A stretch of DNA of 64,000 nucleotides from Clarkia xantiana subsp. parviflora (lineage: Eukaryota > Streptophyta > Magnoliopsida > Myrtales > Onagraceae): assembly GCA_036873135.1 (NCBI GenBank), contig JAPTYO010000017.1, positions 8,060,001 through 8,124,000 of the forward strand, read 5' to 3'. A program made the translations under genes and the position numbers. This document shows positions 54,333 to 64,000 of the stretch, one piece after another. The notes under the pieces were generated by a model. That model searched no databases, had not been told where the DNA came from, and worked only from the letters and a program-made list of their open reading frames with translations. Every line of letters begins with the position of its first letter. Within the stretch, counting starts at the first letter, position 1.

Positions 54333-55368
54333 AGAAGACCAACAGGAAATGGCGGATGTGTGTTGATTTCCGCGACCTGAATAAGGCTTGCCCGAAGGAC
54401 TGTTACCCGCTCCGCAAATCGACCAGCTGGTGGATGCCACGTCGGGACATGAGCTGTTGAGCTTTATGGATGCGTATTCGGGCTATAACCAGATTACGAT
54501 GGCTAAGGAAGATGCTCCTCACACAGCATTTTATGCAGACAGTGACATCTATCACTACGATGTCATGCCTTTTGGGTTGATCAACGCCGGGGCAACCTAC
54601 CAGCGGATGGTGAACAAGCTGTTCGGAGATATGCTAGGTGAGACCATGGAGGCTTACGTGGATGATATGCTGGTGAAGTCCCGACAGGCAGAGGATCATG
54701 TTCACAACCTAGCCATGGCGTTTGAGCGGATGAGGCTTCATCAGGTTCGTTTAAACCCGACAAAATGCGCCTTCGGAGTCCACTCAGGGAAATTTTTGGG
54801 CTTCATGGTGAGCCAAAGAGGAATTGAGGTGAACCCCGAGAAGCTGAGGGCGATCGAGGAGATGCAGTCTCCGATAAACCATCGGGAGGTGCAAGTGCTG
54901 AATGGCCGACTGGCTGCAATGAATCGCTTCCTGTCCAAGGCAAGCGACCGATCAATGCCATTTTTTGAAGTCCTGAGGGCCAACAAGAAGTTTGAGTGGA
55001 CCGCTAAATGTGAAGAAGCGTTCCAGGCACTCAAACAGCACCTCCGCACCCTCCCGCCGTTGGCGAAACCGGTTCCAGGCGAGCCGCTCTATCTTTATTT
55101 GGCTGTTTCTGAATTTGCCATTAGCTCTGTACTAGTGAAGGTTGTCGAGGGTAATCAAGTCCCCGTCTATTATGTAAGCAAGGCGTTTGCCAAGTCTGAA
55201 TTGAATTATCCTACCGTTGAGAAGTATCTCTTTGCGCTGATTATAACTGCTCGGAAGCTGAGGCCTTATTTCCATGCACACGAGATTACTGTGCTGACGA
55301 ACCAACCTCTGAAGCATTTTTTGAACCGACCGGATGCATCGGGGAGATTAGTGAAGTGGGCAGTCTAG
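54266..55368 (+). pseudogene. Element 4 reverse transcriptase and RNase H
   Basis: RT continues from 54266 with a further frame change near 54412, then is open from 54388: MDAYSGYNQI, MPFGLINAGATYQR, YVDD, and the degenerate first RNase H up to a TAG (55366-55368) after VKWAV. Confidence 0.9.
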
Positions 55369-55421
55369 CTTAGTGAGTTTCGCATACACTTTGCTCCGAG
55401 AACGGCTATTAAGGCCAGGCA

Positions 55422-56411
55422 TTGGCGGATTTCATAGCAGAATCTACAGCCCCCGATCTGGAAGAAGCGGGCCCTGTAGGGGGGGCAACCATGGAGGTCC
55501 AGACAGAAGAACAACCAGAGAAGGCAGAGCAATCAGAACAGCCAAACGAGGAAAATACCTGGGAGATGTACACGGATGGCTCCTCAAGTTCAGACGGATC
55601 AGGAGCAGGCTTTGTGTTGATACCACCAGGCCAAGGTGAGCCGCTCCGATATGACTTGGCCTTAACGTTTAAGGCCACGAACAACGAAGCGGAGTATGAG
55701 GCTCTTATCACGGGCCTGAAAATTGCCAAAGGTACGGGAGTTGCTCACTTGAAAGTAAAGTGTGACGCGGCCCTGATCGTAAACCAGGTTCAAGGGCGAT
55801 ACGAAGCGAAGAGCCCGATAATGAAGAAGTACCTGCGCGAGGTACAAGCCTTGAAGGAGAGCTTTAAAAGCTTCGACATCGAGGCGATCCCGAGGGAGGA
55901 AAACGTGGAGGCAGACGCCTTGAGCAAATTTGCCCTGGGGGCACCCTTGGAGGAAAATCAGAAGGTGCATTTCTTGGAGAAGTTGATCTTATCGACCACC
56001 GACCCGACACAGGTGTGTGCCATTGAAGCAAGATCGGAGGAGGAGCCCACTTGGATGACCCCGATAGTCGCGTACCTGACTACGGGGGCAGTCCCCGATG
56101 ATAAACTAGTAACCGACAGGATACGTCGGATCGCGGCTAATTACGTAATGCTGGACAATCAACTATACAAGAGGGGCTGGTTCTCGACTTTGTACTTGAA
56201 ATGTGTGGCTGAGCCCGACACAAGTCGAATCCTGAAAGAGGTGCATGAAGGGATCGCGGCTTGTCATGAAGGGGCCCGATCCATTATGAGAAAAGTGCTG
56301 AACTTGGGCTATTATTGGCCTACGATGAGCAGGGAGGCGACGGATTGGTCTGATCCTGTGACGCGTGCCAGAGGTATGCCCCGAGCATTGTGGCTCCGGC
56401 TGCTAACCTGA
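55422..56411 (+). pseudogene. Element 4 archaeal-type RNase H and integrase N-terminus
   Basis: MYTDGSSSSDGSGAGF, NNEAEYEAL, VKCDAAL and EADALSKFAL, followed by the integrase HH (HEGIAACHEGARS). Frame is lost near 56343 before the CC pair. A 1-bp deletion near 55413 separates it from RNase H. Confidence 0.9.
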
Positions 56412-56455
56412 CATCCATCAAGAGCGCTTGGCCCTTCGCGCAGTAGAGCATCGAC

Positions 56456-57286
56456 ATGGTGGGACCTCTTCCACAAGCACAAGGTCAATGTAAGTATTTA
56501 CTTGTAGCTATCGATTATTTTTCGAAATGGATAGAGGCAAAGGCATTGGCCAGAACGACGGGGAACCAGATCGTCAAGTGCCTCCAGACCCATATTGTGT
56601 CCAGATACGGGATTCCTAAGGTGGTGATCAGCGACAATGGTCCACCGTTTAACGGGTCTCAGGTAAAGGAGTATTTGGAAGAGTTAAATATCGAGCATCG
56701 GACAGCTTCTGTACGGCATGCTAAGACTAATGGCCAGGTGGAATCAGCCAACAAAATCGTGATGGATGGCCTGAAGAAAAGGGTCTATGCCTTGAAGGGC
56801 AAATGGCTGAACGAGCTGGAAAACGTGCTTTGGGCAGTTAGAACAACGCCCAAACGAGCAACTGGGGAGACTCCGTTTGGCCTTGTTTATGGCACGGAGG
56901 CTGTTGCTCCCGTGGAGGTGGCCGTAGCATCACATCGGATGAGATATTACGAGCCTCTGACGAACGATGAAATGAGACGTCTGGACTTGGACTTACTCGA
57001 ACAGAAGAGGCGGGAAGCCGACGAAGTCCAGGCTCGAATGCGTTTGGCGACGGCCAGGTATTACAATCGGCGAGTTAAGTCCCAACAATTCTTCGTCGGG
57101 GAGCTGGTTTGGCGCCGCAACGATTTTACCCTTTTGGATCGGATCGGCAAGATGTCACCAAAATGGGAAGGACCTTACAAGGTCGTGGGGATGCCAGCCC
57201 CAAATGCATACAAGTTGGAAGATCTCGATGGCAGAGTATTAAAGCATTCTTTTAGTGGCGAACACTTGAAGAAACACTATGCTTGA
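56456..57286 (+). pseudogene. Element 4 integrase core and C-terminus
   Basis: A TAG at about 56444 replaces Trp in QWGIDLVGP. Then VISDNGPPF, TNGQVESAN and the GPY-type module to ...LKKHYA, TGA. Confidence 0.9.
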
Positions 57287-58130
57287 TAAAAAGTCGCCTT
57301 AAGTGCTGCCCGATGAAAAGTCGCCTTAAGTGGTGCCCGATGAAAAGTCGCCTTAAGTGGTGCCCGATGAAAAGTCGCCTTAAGTGGTGCCCGATGTAAA
57401 ATCGCCTTAAGTGGTGTATGTTATTTATCGTTTGGTTCGATGTAAATGAATTTTGTGCCATCAATAAACAAAGGGGTTGCTTCCAAACAGAGCTATTCTT
57501 AGATTTATTCTAAGTGTTATAAAGTCGCCTTAAGTGGTGCACGAAAAAAGTTGCCTTGAGTGGTGCACGAAAAAAGTCGCCTTAAGTGGTGCACGAAAAA
57601 AGTCGCCTTAAGTGGTGCACGAGAAAAGTCGCCTTAAGTGGTGCACGAAAAAAAGTCGCCTTGAGTGGTGCACGAAAAAAGTCGCCTTGAGTGGTGCACG
57701 AAATAAGTCGCCTGGAATGGTTCACGAAAAAAAAAGTCGCCTTGAGTGGTGCACGAAATAAGTCGCCTGGAATGATTCACGAAAAAAAAAGTCGCCTTGA
57801 ATGGTGCACGAAAAAAGTCGCCTTAAGTAGTGCACGAGAAAAGTCGCCTTAAGTGGTGCACGAGAAAAGTCGTCTTAAGTGATGCACGAGATTAAGTCGT
57901 CTTAAGTGATGCACGAGATCAAGTCGTCTTAAGTGATGCACGAGATTAATGCCGTCTTAAGTGATGCGTGATTCTTAGATTTATTCTAAGTATTGGAGAG
58001 TCTCCTTAAGTGGTGCATGATGGTAAGTCGCCTTAAGTGGTGCAAGTTAGTAAATCGTCTTAAGTGATGTATGAGAATATCTTAAGTATCGAGTTTTCGA
58101 CTTAAGAAAGTATAGTAAAGCCACTTGGAG
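57287..58130 (-). repeat. Tandem repeats of element 4
   Basis: AAGTCGCCTTAAGTGGTGCACGA-type units (about 24 bp) with two TCTTAGATTTATTCTAAG inserts. Confidence 0.92.
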
Positions 58131-58245
58131 AAGTGCAATGAAAAAAAAAATCGGAACTAAGAAAGTCTGATATTAATAGGGCTCGAAGGCCCGATGATTA
58201 CAAAAGGAGGAGAATACAAGGACTCTAGAGATAAGCAGTTAGGCC

Positions 58246-58646
58246 TAATCCTTGTTGGCGGCATCAACGGGAACAGGGTCCACAAGGTCTGTGGCAGAAG
58301 GCCCCACAGAGTCAGCCGCTGGAGGGTTGACTACTGGGGTCATGGGATTGAAAAGTTTTCGATGAAGAAGTAGCTCCTCTTCACTCTGAACTTATGGTAT
58401 GCATTTCCTGCCTTGAGCATCGGCTTCTCCGGTGGAGATGATGCATCCCTCCCGGAGAGCTGCACCATAAGCAGTGCTGAAAATTTCGTTCAGAGCATAG
58501 TCGAAGTTGAAGGGCTTCCTTCCCTCGGAACCAGATTCACTGTCTGAAATCAGCCATGGAAAGGGACATTAGGTTTTTCCGGGAAATTACAAACAAACTA
58601 AGCAGATATGAAGGCAAATAATAGAGAAGAAACCCTTACCTGACAT
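58246..58646 (-). pseudogene. Antisense gene of element 4, short form with stop
   Basis: ATG at 58646, first exon ATG TCA G, intron GTAAGG ... TTTCAG, exon 2 from 58543. Same short form as elements 2 and 3, but a TAA follows GRKCIP (Gln elsewhere), leaving about 54 residues. Confidence 0.6.
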
Positions 58647-58776
58647 GATAATTGGAGGCTGGAAGAATGAACTTGACATTGCCGGAAAGATAACCGGAGG
58701 ATCACTAGGGTCTTAGGAGTTGCAGAGAGCTTTTGAAATTTCGTAGATGATAAAAGGAAACTATACCCTGGGTGAG

Positions 58777-58787
58777 GGTTTTATAGG
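58777..58787 (-). promoter_or_regulatory. TATA box of the element 4 antisense gene
   Basis: Minus strand CCTATAAAACCC, about 140 bp before the ATG. Confidence 0.65.
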
Positions 58788-59155
58788 CGAAGAGGACAGT
58801 CGAAGGGGCACTTTAATCTGAACCGTCGAAGTTGAAGCGTTCTGATCTAGACCGTTGAGATGAAACGTGCGGAATGGCAGCAGGTGCAATGATGAAATAG
58901 CCTGAAAAGCACTTTTCAGAAAAAGCAAACACAGAGAATCAGGCACGGGTACTAAGGATGTCACTTCGTTATCCACTGCATTGGATGGCTGGGGAACCGA
59001 GGAGTCCTCTCGGATTTGGCAGTTATCCACAGGGTATTGAGGAAACGTGAACGAGAAGACTCACACTAAGTGACCATGCCAAGGGAAAGATCCCCGACTT
59101 CGACGTCGGGAGGTCGGGAGTAGAGAAGACACGACGAACTATATGTCCATCATGT

Positions 59156-59167
59156 CTTGGGGGCAAA
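59156..59167 (+). other. Polypurine tract of element 4
   Basis: CTTGGGGGCAAA before TGATGGG. Confidence 0.85.
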
Positions 59168-59821
59168 TGATGGGTTCTGCTATGGCTGTTAGGCCCCTTA
59201 ACTGCGAGGAAACGGCGAACAGGCCCACTGGGCCCCAAATGAAGGTCAAGATGACCCAGGCGAAGGGTCCCGACGTAGGGAGTCCCGATGATGAAAGGTG
59301 CCGACAGAGTCGGTCCCGATAGCTGAGCTGGAAGCTCCCGATGAGAAGCCTTTAAGTAGGCCCCGATGATGAATCCCTGAGAATGATTGGCCCTGTCACG
59401 ATGACGAGGGGCCCCGAGCGGTGACATAACGAGATAACTCTGGAGTCCCCGATGTTAGTCGGGACTTGCCATCAGAGGTTAAGGCCGAGATACGCGGGGC
59501 GTGGCCGAGATAGGCGAGATCTGGCCTAGATAGGCGGGATCGTGCACGAGATACACGGGATACCGGCTAACCACCCCAACGGTTCACCAGGTAACTGAGG
59601 TACCTCTCCGCATATAAAAGGGCAGAGGTCACCTCAGGTCATTTACGTTCTGATATACACTCTGAGATTACTGCTTGCCAGTCCATATGAGATACTCATT
59701 TAAGCATCGGAGAGGGATTCTGGGTCACCGCCCGGTCTATCCCCTCTTTGCAGGACCACGTGGAGCGTAGGAGCTAGGATCGCCGTCAAAGACCGTACCG
59801 GAGTTCCACCGTGATGCAACA
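59168..59821 (+). repeat. Element 4, 3' LTR (654 bp)
   Basis: TGATGGGTTCTGC ... GATGCAACA; shorter than the 5' LTR by loss of about three U3 repeat units. Confidence 0.94.
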
Positions 59822-59910
59822 TATACCAATATAAAAAGTGAGGGTTGTCCTCACCTCCAATAGGTACCTTTTCAAGATTTTTCTTTTTATTATTATTATT
59901 ATTATTATTG

Positions 59911-59948
<38 letters not shown>

Positions 59949-60186
59949 TAGTTCCCATAACTTTATAAAACTGATAATTTAGTCCTTATTATATTTGAGA
60001 CCCATCTATTTATCTTTACTATTACTTAAAAATCATTTCGTTAAATTTTGTTATTTTTATTTTTTAAGTTCGCTTAATTGACAGGTTGCCGTAGTTATTA
60101 TTAATTTCTCAGTCCAATAAACTTATCAATTAGGGATGCATATCTCATGCCCCACTATTCTTGTTCCAGATCGTCTCAGTGTTAAG

Positions 60187-60926
60187 CAGTGTTATCAGAA
60201 ACGGACCGGGCATCGGACCGGCAAGGGCACCGATTCTCGGTTCGCCCGGTCGGGCCCGGTTCGAACCCGGTTCGTCTGCTTAAACTCATTTTTTTATATT
60301 ACCCTCTCCTCCCAGTCAAGTCCCACGTCTCTATCTTTCTCATCATCATTTTTCTCTCTCTCCTCTCTCCTCCCCATTCTCATTCTCTCTCCTCGCCCAA
60401 ACTCTCTCACCGACGATGCTCATTCATCTCCTCACCAACCAACTCTCCTATTCCACCTCCCCTGCTAGCCCCACTCCTTCATCTCCTTCTCAACCCAACC
60501 CAACTTTCCCACTCCTCCTTAATCTCCCATTCCCCCTCCTCCCCCTCAATCTTCTTCAGAAATTTGGAAGTGATTGATTGGGGGCGAGATCGGCGGCTGG
60601 GGGCGAGATCGGCGGCTGGAGGCGAGATCGGCGGCAGGGCAGGCGTGGCGAGACGAGGCTGCTGAAGGCGTGGAGGCCCTGTTCTTCTGCTGCGGCTCGT
60701 CTTGTTTGTTGTCGGCTTCACTAGGGTTTGCTGCTTTTTTTTTTTATCGAATCGGCAGACCGGTGGACCGCCCGGTCTGCTCAGAACCGGACGATTCGTA
60801 AAAAAACCGGATTTCGAACCGGGTTCGCTTACATCCTCCGGATTTGTTCGAACCGGACCGTTGAAGGCACCGGTTCCGGTTCGAACCCGGTCGGGCCGCC
60901 GGTCCGGTCCGGTTCTGATAACACTG
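60187..60926. mobile_element. Non-autonomous hAT-type element (740 bp)
   Basis: Terminal inverted repeats CAGTGTTATCAGAA ... TTCTGATAACACTG with 8-bp duplications GTGTTAAG / TTGTTAAG (one mismatch). CAG...CTG ends and 8-bp duplications are typical of hAT. Subterminal CGGACCGG/CCGGTTCGAACC repeats. The ORFs inside are short and unrecognised; no transposase. Confidence 0.72.
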
Positions 60927-61352
60927 TTGTTAAGATTTTAACACGTGTTCTGTGTGTAATTAATTTTGTGGTTTTTTTCTCTAAAACCCTACTGGGATTG
61001 GTGAAACCTAGAAGAAAAATTAAATTTAAGGACACGTGTCAAAATCTAAATGGTGAGGCACAATCTGGGGCATGAAGAGTGGGCAAGAGATCTGAATCCA
61101 TCAATTAGAGTAGGCCTTAACATATGATATGCATTCAGTATGTGCAAATGTCGGGTGCATGCATTGTTTCATTTACCATATTACAAATTTGGGGATGTTC
61201 CGCCCGTTAACATTTTTGTATCATATAAATCAGTCACTTGCCAACTCATATAACCTATTAAAATATGGATCAACCGTAGTTCCTGAAGTTTGATTTTACA
61301 TATACCTTGTTACTCAAGGTTCAATACTTATTGACTCGAACAATTGATTTAA

Positions 61353-61861
61353 GGGAAAAGTACGTAAAACATGCAGCATGTTTGAAAAAAATGGTTTTAT
61401 GGACCAATATGTTTTAAAACGTACAACATGTTTGAAAAAGATGGTTTTATGGACCAAAATGTTTTAAAATGTACAAGAAGCTTACAAAAGATGGTAAAAT
61501 GACGTATCGTCCACTTGTTGTCTAGTCTCATTAAGTGGACACGTGCGGGTCACGTTTTTAAAAAAAAGAATAATTATTATTATTATCTACCCATTAATAA
61601 TCATTGCAAAGTATAAATTAATTTCTTGTTTTAATTATTATTATTTTTTTCTAAAAACGTGTTCCACACGTGTCCATTTAATGAGACTATTGATAACAAG
61701 TGCACTGTATGTCATTTTAACATCTTTTGTAAGCGTGTTGTACATTTTAATACATATTGGTCCATAAAACCATCTTTTTCAAACATGTTGTACATTTTAA
61801 AACATATTGGTCCATAAAACCATTTTTTTCAAACGTGCTGCATGTTTTACATACTTTTCCC
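61353..61861. mobile_element. Mutator-like foldback transposon (509 bp)
   Basis: Perfect 9-bp duplications TTGATTTAA (61344-61352, 61862-61870). Ends GGGAAAAGTAYGTAAAACAT in both orientations. Arms repeat AACATGTTTGAAAAA.ATGGTTTTATGG twice each. Confidence 0.85.
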
Positions 61862-62796
61862 TTGATTTAAATATTGTGTTTGTAAATTCAATCATATTAG
61901 GTATATCCTAATTAGTAGTTGAATAAATATTTAAGGTGAATTCAATAAACTTCAGGCATTAGTAATTTAAAAAATTGATGATTTAGTCCCTACTATATTT
62001 GAGTGTTACTAAAATTTTCATTAGTTAAATTGCATTAATTTTTTTGCTAAGTCACTTAACATACATGTTACATTAATTATTATTAACTTCTTAATGCAAT
62101 ATACCTATAAATTCGAGTCACCCCCAAAGTATGATATGTATTCAACTCGTGTAAACTCATGTTGAGATTCTTTGTATATGTGTCAACAAAGGTTCTTGAA
62201 TTTTGACCTTTTACGGATAACATGTTACTCATCGTCCATCATTTAGGGTCTCGAACTATTAATTTAGTTCTTCCATCTGTCAATTCAATCAAATTGTGTA
62301 CAACCTAGTTAGTATTTAAATAAGTAATTGACGTAAAGTCAAGTATAAACTGTTGATTTTAATGAATTGAATTTTCCTTTAGCGTTAAATCAATTTTTGT
62401 TGATATTATGATATAAAATTGTATGGAACGTGTATAGTTACGTTTGTATAGATCAAACTGTTCCACTAATGACTCTATGTGGTTAAATATGGGTTTACAT
62501 TCTTCATTCCTAAAGTTGATGAGTTAGATACAACTTTTTCGTTAATAACCCACGCCATACGCGACGTAACTCATTATTAGTTCTAACCGTAAATATATAT
62601 ACATGTAAAGCTAATTTAGTACCGTAATGGAAAACAATAGTTAATTTTGTAACTAATTATCATCTTTCTATTTTTTTCGTTGTGAATTACATTGTGTCGT
62701 TCTTTTTTTCTCCCAGCCCCTCAAGTTGCCCATGTATTAATTAAATATTATCATATTAGAAAGCTTAAGATAAATTATATCTTGAAATTTAGACGA

Positions 62797-62830
62797 CCGA
62801 CACGCGTGCAACGCACGTGTTAATAACTAG
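62797..62830 (+). other. Helitron-type 3' terminal hairpin and CTAG end
   Basis: Stem of about 8 bp (ACGCGTGC / GCACGTGT, one G-T pair, loop AAC), then TAATAA and CTAG. Confidence 0.55.
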
Positions 62831-62885
62831 TATATATATATCACCTCAGAAAATAAGGCTCGAAAAATTAATTTTTTCGACTTTT

Positions 62886-62990
62886 AGGTATTTCATTTAT
62901 GTTTATTGTCTCAATCAAGTAACTAACTTATGTTACTAATTATAAAAACAAGTTAGTTACTTAATTAGAATAATAAACATAAATGAGATA
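62886..62990. repeat. Inverted repeat, arms about 45 bp
   Basis: CATTTATGTTTATTGTCTCA ... CAAGTAACTAACTT is mirrored by AAGTTAGTTACTTAATTAG and AATAAACATAAATG. Possibly a small MITE. Confidence 0.6.
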
Positions 62991-63040
62991 CATATATAAA
63001 AGTTAAAAGTATGGTAGTTAAAAGGATTTTAGTCTCTATA

Positions 63041-64000
63041 TCTTTATACCAATATAAAAAGTGTCTTTTGATTTTTTTTTTTTACTTATTATTATTACTA
63101 TTATTATTATTATTATTATTATAATTATATATAATATTTAGTTTCCATGATTTCATAAAACTTATGATTTGGTTCTTATTATCTCTGAGACCCTTCTATT
63201 TATCTTTATTATTATTAATAAAACTTTTTTGTTAAATTTTGTTGTTTTTAATTTTAAAGGTCGTTTAATTGACAGGTCACCGTAGTTATTATTAACTTCT
63301 CAATCCAATATACTTATTAATTAGAGTCAGAACATATGATATGCATTCAACATGTGTAAATGTCGGGTGCGTGCATTTTTTCAATCATCATATCACAGAT
63401 AAATCAGTCACTTCCCAACTCATATAACATATCAAAGTATGGATCAAACGTGGTTTTTGCAGTTTGACTTTACAAATAACATGATACTCAATGTTCAATA
63501 CTTATTGAGTCGAACTATTGATTTAGTTTTTGTGTTTGTAAATCCAATCATATTAGATATATCCTAATTAGTAGTTGAATAAATAGTTAATGTGAATTCA
63601 AGTATAAACTTCAGAATTAGTGATTTAAAAAATTGATGATTTAACACCTACTATATTTGAGTGTTACTAAAATTTTCATTTGGTAAATTGCATTAATTTT
63701 TTTTGTTAAAGTCGCTTAACTTACATATTATATTAATTATCATTAACTTTTTAATATAATATACCAATAATTTGAGTAAAGTACGATATGTACTCAACTC
63801 GTGCAAACTTTGAGTAAATGTTGAGATTTTTTGTATCACATAGAACAGTCACTTGTCAAATCATATAAAGTGTCAAAATATGGGTCAACCATGGTTCTTT
63901 AATTTTGACATTTTAGATAACATGTCATCGTCCAACATTTAGGGTCTCGAACTATTAATTTAGTTCTTGCGTCTGTCAATTTAATCAAATTGTGTACAAC
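63041..64000 (+). mobile_element. Second Helitron-like copy, truncated by window end
   Basis: Starts TCTTTATACCAATATAAAAA after an A. It aligns with 50925-50933 plus 59827-60160, then 61100-61343 and 61862-62300. It lacks the hAT and foldback insertions, confirming that these are later insertions in the first copy. Confidence 0.58.

Larger units (their letters stand above)
50934..59821 (+). mobile_element. Element 4: Tat-type element, decayed
   Basis: Duplications TATAC (50929-50933, 59822-59826). The first bases of the 5' LTR are TTATGGG instead of TGATGGG. The Gag ATG is mutated to ATA. There are many frameshifts and stops through gag-pol. The 3' LTR is about 60 bp shorter because U3 repeat units were lost. 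It is the most degraded of the four. Confidence 0.95.
50925..62830 (+). mobile_element. Helitron-like element (about 1.75 kb without later insertions)
   Basis: Starts TCTTTATACCAATATAAAAA (A before TC at 50924; interrupted by element 4 at TATAC) and ends with a hairpin ACGCGTGCAACGCACGTGT followed 8 bases later by CTAG and a T (62831). TC start, 3' hairpin, CTAG end, and A/T flanks with no duplication are Helitron features. A second copy starts at 63041 with the same first bases. Helicase genes are absent, so it would be non-autonomous. It contains element 4, a hAT element and a foldback element. Confidence 0.58.

Overview
This is a plant (angiosperm) nuclear window made almost entirely of nested transposable elements. 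I found no host protein-coding gene, rRNA or tRNA. The evidence is Ty3/gypsy elements of the Tat type (degenerate RNase H plus a second archaeal-type RNase H between RT and integrase, CHHC Gag knuckle, antisense gene between pol and 3' LTR), Ty1/copia pieces with an initiator-Met PBS, and Mutator-like, hAT, CACTA and Helitron-like non-autonomous DNA elements. The species cannot be named.

Layout. 1-20554 is an old, large retroelement ('element 0', minus strand). Its right-hand 5' LTR is 18828-20554, and its left LTR lies outside the window. It carries Gag, protease and a second Gag-like module, but no visible RT, RNase H or integrase. On the opposite strand it carries a five-exon gene (1396-14536) whose reading frame is still open in every exon (673 codons). 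That gene was split by a full-length Tat element ('element 1', 2127-12005, minus, TSD GCGGT), and its first intron holds a 911-bp palindromic Mutator-like foldback (12138-13048). 20555-27975 holds a second copy of the Gag-like module, a tandemly duplicated AT-rich block, three LTR-like copies of one family in both orientations, and a decayed copia element.

27980-46240 is a second Tat element ('element 2', plus, TSD ATAAT), which landed beside the short copia LTR. A third ('element 3', 34188-43911, minus, TSD GGATC) is inserted in the integrase C-terminus of element 2. Element 3 has nearly identical 696-bp LTRs and is the youngest insertion. 46246-50924 holds two foldback Mutator-like elements (47223-49087, with minisatellites and a CACTA-like end; 49498-50013) and a recent 255-bp tandem duplication. 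50925-62830 is best read as a Helitron-like element that received a fourth, decayed Tat element ('element 4', 50934-59821, plus, TSD TATAC), a hAT-type element (60187-60926) and another foldback (61353-61861). A second copy of the same Helitron-like sequence starts at 63041 and runs off the window.

How the parts work together. Each Tat element reads LTR, PBS, Gag, protease, RT, RNase H, archaeal-type RNase H, integrase, tandem-repeat region, antisense gene with its own TATA box and intron, polypurine tract, LTR. All four copies have stops or frameshifts in gag-pol. The most notable signals are the conserved, spliced, separately promoted antisense gene, the RT-less two-Gag element 0, the chimeric 3' region of element 3, and the SR-like arginine/serine tract in Gag. 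LTR divergences are by-eye estimates, and all family assignments come from reading the sequence without a database search.
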